Origin: Lycorma delicatula
Lineage: Eukaryota > Arthropoda > Insecta > Hemiptera > Fulgoridae
DNA length: 64,000 nucleotides
Reading direction: 5' to 3'
Assembly (NCBI RefSeq): GCF_047948215.1
Contig: NC_134456.1
Coordinates: 62,639,529-62,703,528, forward strand
Shown here: one piece after another, positions 59,189 through 64,000 of the stretch
How the letters are laid out: each line of letters begins with the position of its first letter
Numbering within the stretch: position 1 is the stretch's first letter
The notes under the pieces: generated by a model
The model's database searches: none
Told to the model about the DNA's origin: nothing
The model's input: the letters and a program-made list of their open reading frames with translations, nothing else
Program-made: the position numbers and the translations under genes

Positions 59189-62100
59189 ACTTAACTTTTT
59201 GTTTTATAGCTTGTATTTATTTACTGCTGTACTGTAATGGCTAAAATTTCCATGTAGTGATAAAACAAATTTATGAAATCTATTAATGGACATGACGAGA
59301 CATTTACTATCATTCAATTTCAACCTCCAATAAAATTTAATAAAAACCAGAATAATCGGGTGACTTTTTGGACGAAAAATAAATTTTTGATATGTCAGAA
59401 AAAAAAAGTTTTATTAAAAATTTGGCAATAATTAAATATTTTTCTGTAAAATATTCTTACATTTATTATGTAAATAATAAATCAGTTTTAGTGGATAATT
59501 TCATTTTATCACTAAGGAAAATCGCATTTTCGGCTCTATGAACGTGTCGAAAAAGGTGGCACATTATGCCACTTTTCTTTTGCTTCATTGATAAATTTTT
59601 GTTTGTACTGTAAATACCGCACCGTTTTTATGGTAATTAATTTAATAACTTTCTTGTCAAATTCTTAATAATTATTTTTGCTGAATTTTGTTTCTTTCAG
59701 TATACACTGTTTTATGTCGTTTTTATTGATTTACTGGTCTTATAACGTCGTAAAAATTAGTGAGGAGTTTTAATAGTACGGATTTTTAAGTTTTAATTAG
59801 TTATAAGACATATCTCAGAGTACTTTCTATATAATAGGTTATAGATTTCTATAAATGTTGTAGTTCTAGAAATTCTAGTAATTTTTTCATCAAATTTATA
59901 ATATTGTAATGGTGCTGCTCTCGTAACATAACTGGAAGTAAATTAAAATATTTTCATTAAAAAAAATACGTTTTTTCAAATTTGAGTATTAGGAAAAGAA
60001 GAAGGTAGACGTTTCAAAAATCATTTGAATTATCTTTTAAAATAATAATAATAATTCGTTCACAATTTTTTGTACTGTTTATAAAAATTATACATAATTT
60101 GTCAATAAATATGGAAATATCATTAGTACAATTATTTTAACCTAAAATCGTGAACAAAACAAAATGATTATTCTTTTTCTGTTGAAATTATTTCATGAAA
60201 TATTTTTTGACCCTGATTTAAATGTGAATAAATTATCATTTAGATGGATGTCTGAAAAAATGTATTCTTTGTTTTTTACATTATTTGAGGATTAAATTTT
60301 TTTAAATGTTTCTCTGATACCTGATTGAGATTTATATATCAGTTATATATGGATTTTCAACATTTTATATATCTATTTCAATTTTTTTTATTAATTTACA
60401 TTTTTTTTAAATACATTTTCATTTTTAATATATGTTTTTTTTTGTTTTTTTTTTATTGATTTATTTAAGTTGTTTGCGTGTCGTTACGTAATGAGATAAC
60501 TACGGTATTTCATTTGCATACATAATTTTACTGCATTTTTTTAATACTTGTTTTTCTATCCAGAGTACCTATTGTAGAGATATTGAAACAGTTACGTGAA
60601 TACATGTATTCCTAAATTAGATTTAAGATTTAAATTATGTGAAGTAGGGTACTTCAAAAGCATTTTATATTAAGTTTAGGTCACGAGGTCTCCGGTTTAA
60701 TAAATTTTACAGATAAAAATACGTATATATAAATTTTTTATTTAAATAATTAACAGTTTGGTATATTTTGCGGTACTTTAAGTGTTCACGTGTGAACAAA
60801 ATAACATCTTATAATCATTGTTTTAACTTGAAACGCCTTAATTAAGCTCCCATACTGGTTGATAATAACTGCTGAAATAAGCGTTTCCTGGGAAAACCTG
60901 CCTTCTTTATGTTAATCTGTTGCCTTCAGTGGATTATTTACTGAACATTAAAACCACAGCTTCATTAGAAATGCTGTGCTGTTGCGGTTTCTGTATTTAT
61001 CTGGAGATAAGTTAAAGCAAGACGGTAGGAGGGGAACGATTGTGGCTTCTGGGAGTGTGGGCTCATCCGCCACTCGGTAAACTATCGCATGCATGACCTT
61101 TGTAGTATACCCTTCCATAGATATCTAAAAGAAATCTTTCGGATATATCTTATGTCTGATTATTTATTTTTTTTACTTTTCCCTAATTAATTAACATTTT
61201 TAAATTTATATTTTTTTGTTGTCCTGTACGCTTACACCTTATAACATTAAATTGTTTATGTAAGACTTGGTACATTTTGTAAAAAATAAAATCTAAAATT
61301 TTTATTCTATTTAAATTGCCATCACATTATTTTTCATTGTCATTTCCCACATTTTTTATGCGTTTATCTAATTTACAGATTTTTTAAACGATTTTAACGA
61401 AACTTTACAGATCTCTCGTTGACAGTAATAAGTAGTTTGGAAAGGAAAATGTGTATTAATCGCTTTAATGAAAAATCCATTACAATTTTTTTAAATTCTG
61501 AAAATGGTATTTATAAAAACGATATATATATATATATATATTATATTTTATACAAACGTTTACTATAATTTAGCTTGTTGGTCACGGATGATTTAACGTA
61601 AATCCACTTTTTATCGTAATTCATGATTTATACCTTGATAATTTATACTATGTTTCTTTAAAGAATGAAATTTGTTATATTATTTAATTACAGGAGTGTT
61701 CTGAATTTTTCTTGTGTTTACTACTCGGAAAGATGGACACAATAAGAAGCTGTGAACAACTTGAATTTATGTATTTTAGTTTTATTTAATACACGTAAAT
61801 AGAGCTTTTGATGCATTAAATATAACTCGTTAAAATATGAAATATATAAAAATATTTTTTTAATAATAAACGAGTCTTTAGTGTGCTTATTGATTTTCAC
61901 GCAGTTGACGCATCGCGATTTCATTGCTGTAAATATTTCCTTTTACTTGAATTAAATTCAGTTTTGTATTTCATTACTTTAATTTCCGAAAAAAATAACA
62001 AAAGATGAATATATATAAAACAGAATGATTTTATAGGATTACGATAGGCTGATGGTCAGGATATCAGAAATTAAAACCTAAATTGTTTAGAAGAATTTAA

Positions 62101-62712
62101 ATAGGATTTTCTTTAAGACGCAAAATTTGTATTGCCGATCAAGTAGTTGATTTATATTACCAGCAGAATGCTACGTTATCACTGAAAAATAGAGTGTTAT
62201 TGGTCGTAACGATTTTTATTTTGAGCTATTTTAAAAGCATGTGTGTCTGTGATTAGTTCTAATACATTTGGCTGTTTAATGATTGATTAATAGGATATCC
62301 TGTTTTTCAGAATACGCTCACAACCTCTATTTTCACGAATTTTACAATATTTTAATTTCTTTTTCGTTTCAAACTAGGATTCTGACCTAGGACCTTTTTA
62401 TCACTCGATTGTGAATCTGGCAGGCTACCCTGGATTTTATAATTACAGACTTATAATATAGGTAGTGCTTATTGTATCAGTCTCGTTTTATCTTTGTTTA
62501 TTAGTTTTAGGTTTAATAATTTTCGCTTCAGAATTAAGATTTAATAGATCAAGGATAGTATAATCAGCATAACAATTCAAAGTTTCACAGTATTCGAAAG
62601 AGGATTGCAATTAAATTTATAAATAAAAACGGAGACTACTACAGTAAACGTAAATAATCAATCTTTAAAAGATACTGCATGTAAAAGAAAGAGATTAAAA
62701 ACTAAAAATAAA
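59189..62712. other. unassigned AT-rich stretch
   Basis: A GC-richer patch at about 60990-61095 has an open frame (LSGDKLKQDGRRGTIVASGS) that closes at CTCG|GTAAAC. A TCTGGCAGGCTACCC / AGGATTCTGACCTAGGACC patch near 62375-62430 looks like a decayed tRNA-like SINE on the minus strand. A TA tract is at about 61520-61542. No gene is called. Confidence 0.3.
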
Positions 62713-62830
62713 ATCTCCGTGGCAGAGTGGTAGCGTCTCTGCCTTTCATCCGGAGGTCCCCGGAATCGAATCCCAGTCAGGTTTGACATTTCTCATACGC
62801 TAAAAAATTCCACTTCGTTATCCAACGCAC
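62713..62830 (+). repeat. tRNA-derived SINE, family 2 (copy 4)
   Basis: CTCCGTGGCAGAGTGGTAGC, then GTCTCTGCCTTTCATCCGG, a mutated T-arm (CCCCGGAATCGAATCCCAG) and GTCAGGTTTGACATTTCTCA. Shares its layout with the copy at the window start, which reads TCCGTGGTGCGAGTGGTAGC. Confidence 0.7.
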
Positions 62831-64000
62831 AAGCTTCAAGCTTTAACAATGAGAAGAAAAAATTAGTAAACAAATTTTAATGTTTATAAATTAAGAAGTA
62901 ATATACAAAATTAATGAGTTATATTAAATTAATAAAAAGTCAATAAAAACATATATAATTGAAGAAATATTAAATTACCTCTTTTCAGAAAAGCGGGCGG
63001 ATTTAAAAAAAAGAGGCGCTGATAAGTTTAAATTTGCATAATCAAGGTAAAAAATTGAGTGTGAACTTTTTCATTCCTCATTCATTTTTTTAAGCTATAT
63101 ATAAAAAAAAGGATCTTTATTTCATTAATTAAAATTACTTTAAAAAAATTGCAGAAAAGCTAAAGTAAAGTAGCATTTTTTGGTATTTTTTAATCTAACT
63201 CAGAATTACGATTGTCTTCATTCAATTTTGGTGTTTTTGAACAAAATATTTTCCGGCCTTCAGGTCATTTTTAAATAATAGCTATTACGTATAGGTTTAT
63301 CTTCAAATTAGATTAAAATGGTAATAAAGAATATATATCTGTTTAATTTATTAAGTTTTTAAAGATAAATTCCAGACAATTGTTTAGGCTAATAGAAAAA
63401 AAGATTGGGGAATTAAGACGTAAGGCTTGATTTTCAATTTTATTAGAACGCAAAATTTAAACTCATCGGATAACATATGTCGACCCAACTAATGTAACAG
63501 GTTGCTGGCACATTATCCGAATTGTAAGGAGCTGTGAATTTTATTTCTGTACACAGTTATTCAAGTTTATTTTTGGTTTTATTATTGTTAATAATTTCGT
63601 AATATATCTACGATACGTAAAAAAGATTATTTGTTTTCGAAAATATTGTTTATATTTTCAGTATATTCGTATACAATTCTATGTAACCTTGTTTGTATGA
63701 ACTATTCAATTAAAAAAAAAATAATAATACCATATTAGAATTAAGTGATATATTAATAAGTTAGAATTATTGATATATTGTAATTTCCGTGTAAGAGTAA
63801 TTTAATTGTTTACGTTACAACGTTCACTAATTTTTTTTTAATGATAAAAAACTATCTCCAACTTTTTTCATTATTTCTCTTTAAAATTGAAGTTGTTTTT
63901 TTGTTAAAAAAAATACTTTTATATTAGTATATTCATTATACAGTTTAATACTGAATAATATTTCTTAATGAAATGTACAATTATATCCATATGCTAATTA
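62831..64000. other. unassigned AT-rich stretch
   Basis: No gene or repeat family recognised up to the window end. Confidence 0.3.

Noticed and set aside
60990..61095. The upstream KIND exon of the Spire-like gene
   Set aside because: It lies downstream of the KIND exon on the same strand, so gene order would be wrong, and the similarity is not specific.
1..64000. CRISPR arrays, bacterial operons or phage
   Set aside because: No regular spaced repeats and no long prokaryotic ORFs. Splice signals, SINEs and mariner elements show a eukaryotic nuclear origin.

Overview
The window is AT-rich (long T- and A-runs, many TA, CA and GA microsatellites) and has spliceosomal signals, tRNA-derived SINEs, and several decayed mariner-type, jockey-type and Penelope-type elements. 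It has no operons and no long intact ORF. This is eukaryotic nuclear DNA, most likely from an insect with a large repeat-rich genome. A hemipteran is my guess from the general look of the repeats; nothing in the sequence proves the order.

Real host coding sequence is very sparse. The best piece is one 115-bp exon at 30747-30861 (+). It encodes a segment closely resembling the KIND domain of the actin nucleator Spire, and it sits between a proper acceptor and a GTAAGT donor. A second, smaller candidate is a start-codon exon at 757-825 (-) that ends in a perfect CAG|GTAAGT donor; its N-terminus (TGLVGL) recalls the complex I subunit NDUFA5. The window therefore seems to be mostly intronic or intergenic DNA around a long-intron spire-like gene, with a small minus-strand gene entering at the left edge.

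The rest is transposon debris. There are four mariner/Tc1-superfamily copies with both TIRs and TA target duplications: 16578-17844 (+), 21510-22812 (-), 41259-42128 (+, internally deleted) and 46912-48220 (-). Two of them have a D-to-D spacing of 41 residues, and one has the classical 34. All carry stops or frameshifts. A jockey-like LINE fragment lies at 19525-20705, and a Penelope-like reverse transcriptase fragment lies at 14888-15170 beside a tandem repeat of about 218 bp. A 5'-truncated retroelement with an 18-bp target duplication is at 2584-2791.

Two tRNA-derived SINE families are scattered through the window. Family 1 (about 285 bp) has at least eight copies, and several have clear target duplications. 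Its tRNA-like head carries a conserved 18-bp palindrome where the anticodon arm should be. Family 2 has at least four copies. A non-coding element of about 600 bp (five copies; 5' hairpin, 3' hairpin, internal B-box-like motif) is the most distinctive unexplained structure. One copy holds a nearly identical 259/260-bp internal tandem duplication, and another is split by an insertion that carries a cysteine-motif ORF. Several perfect inverted repeats with very short loops are spread through otherwise featureless AT-rich DNA.
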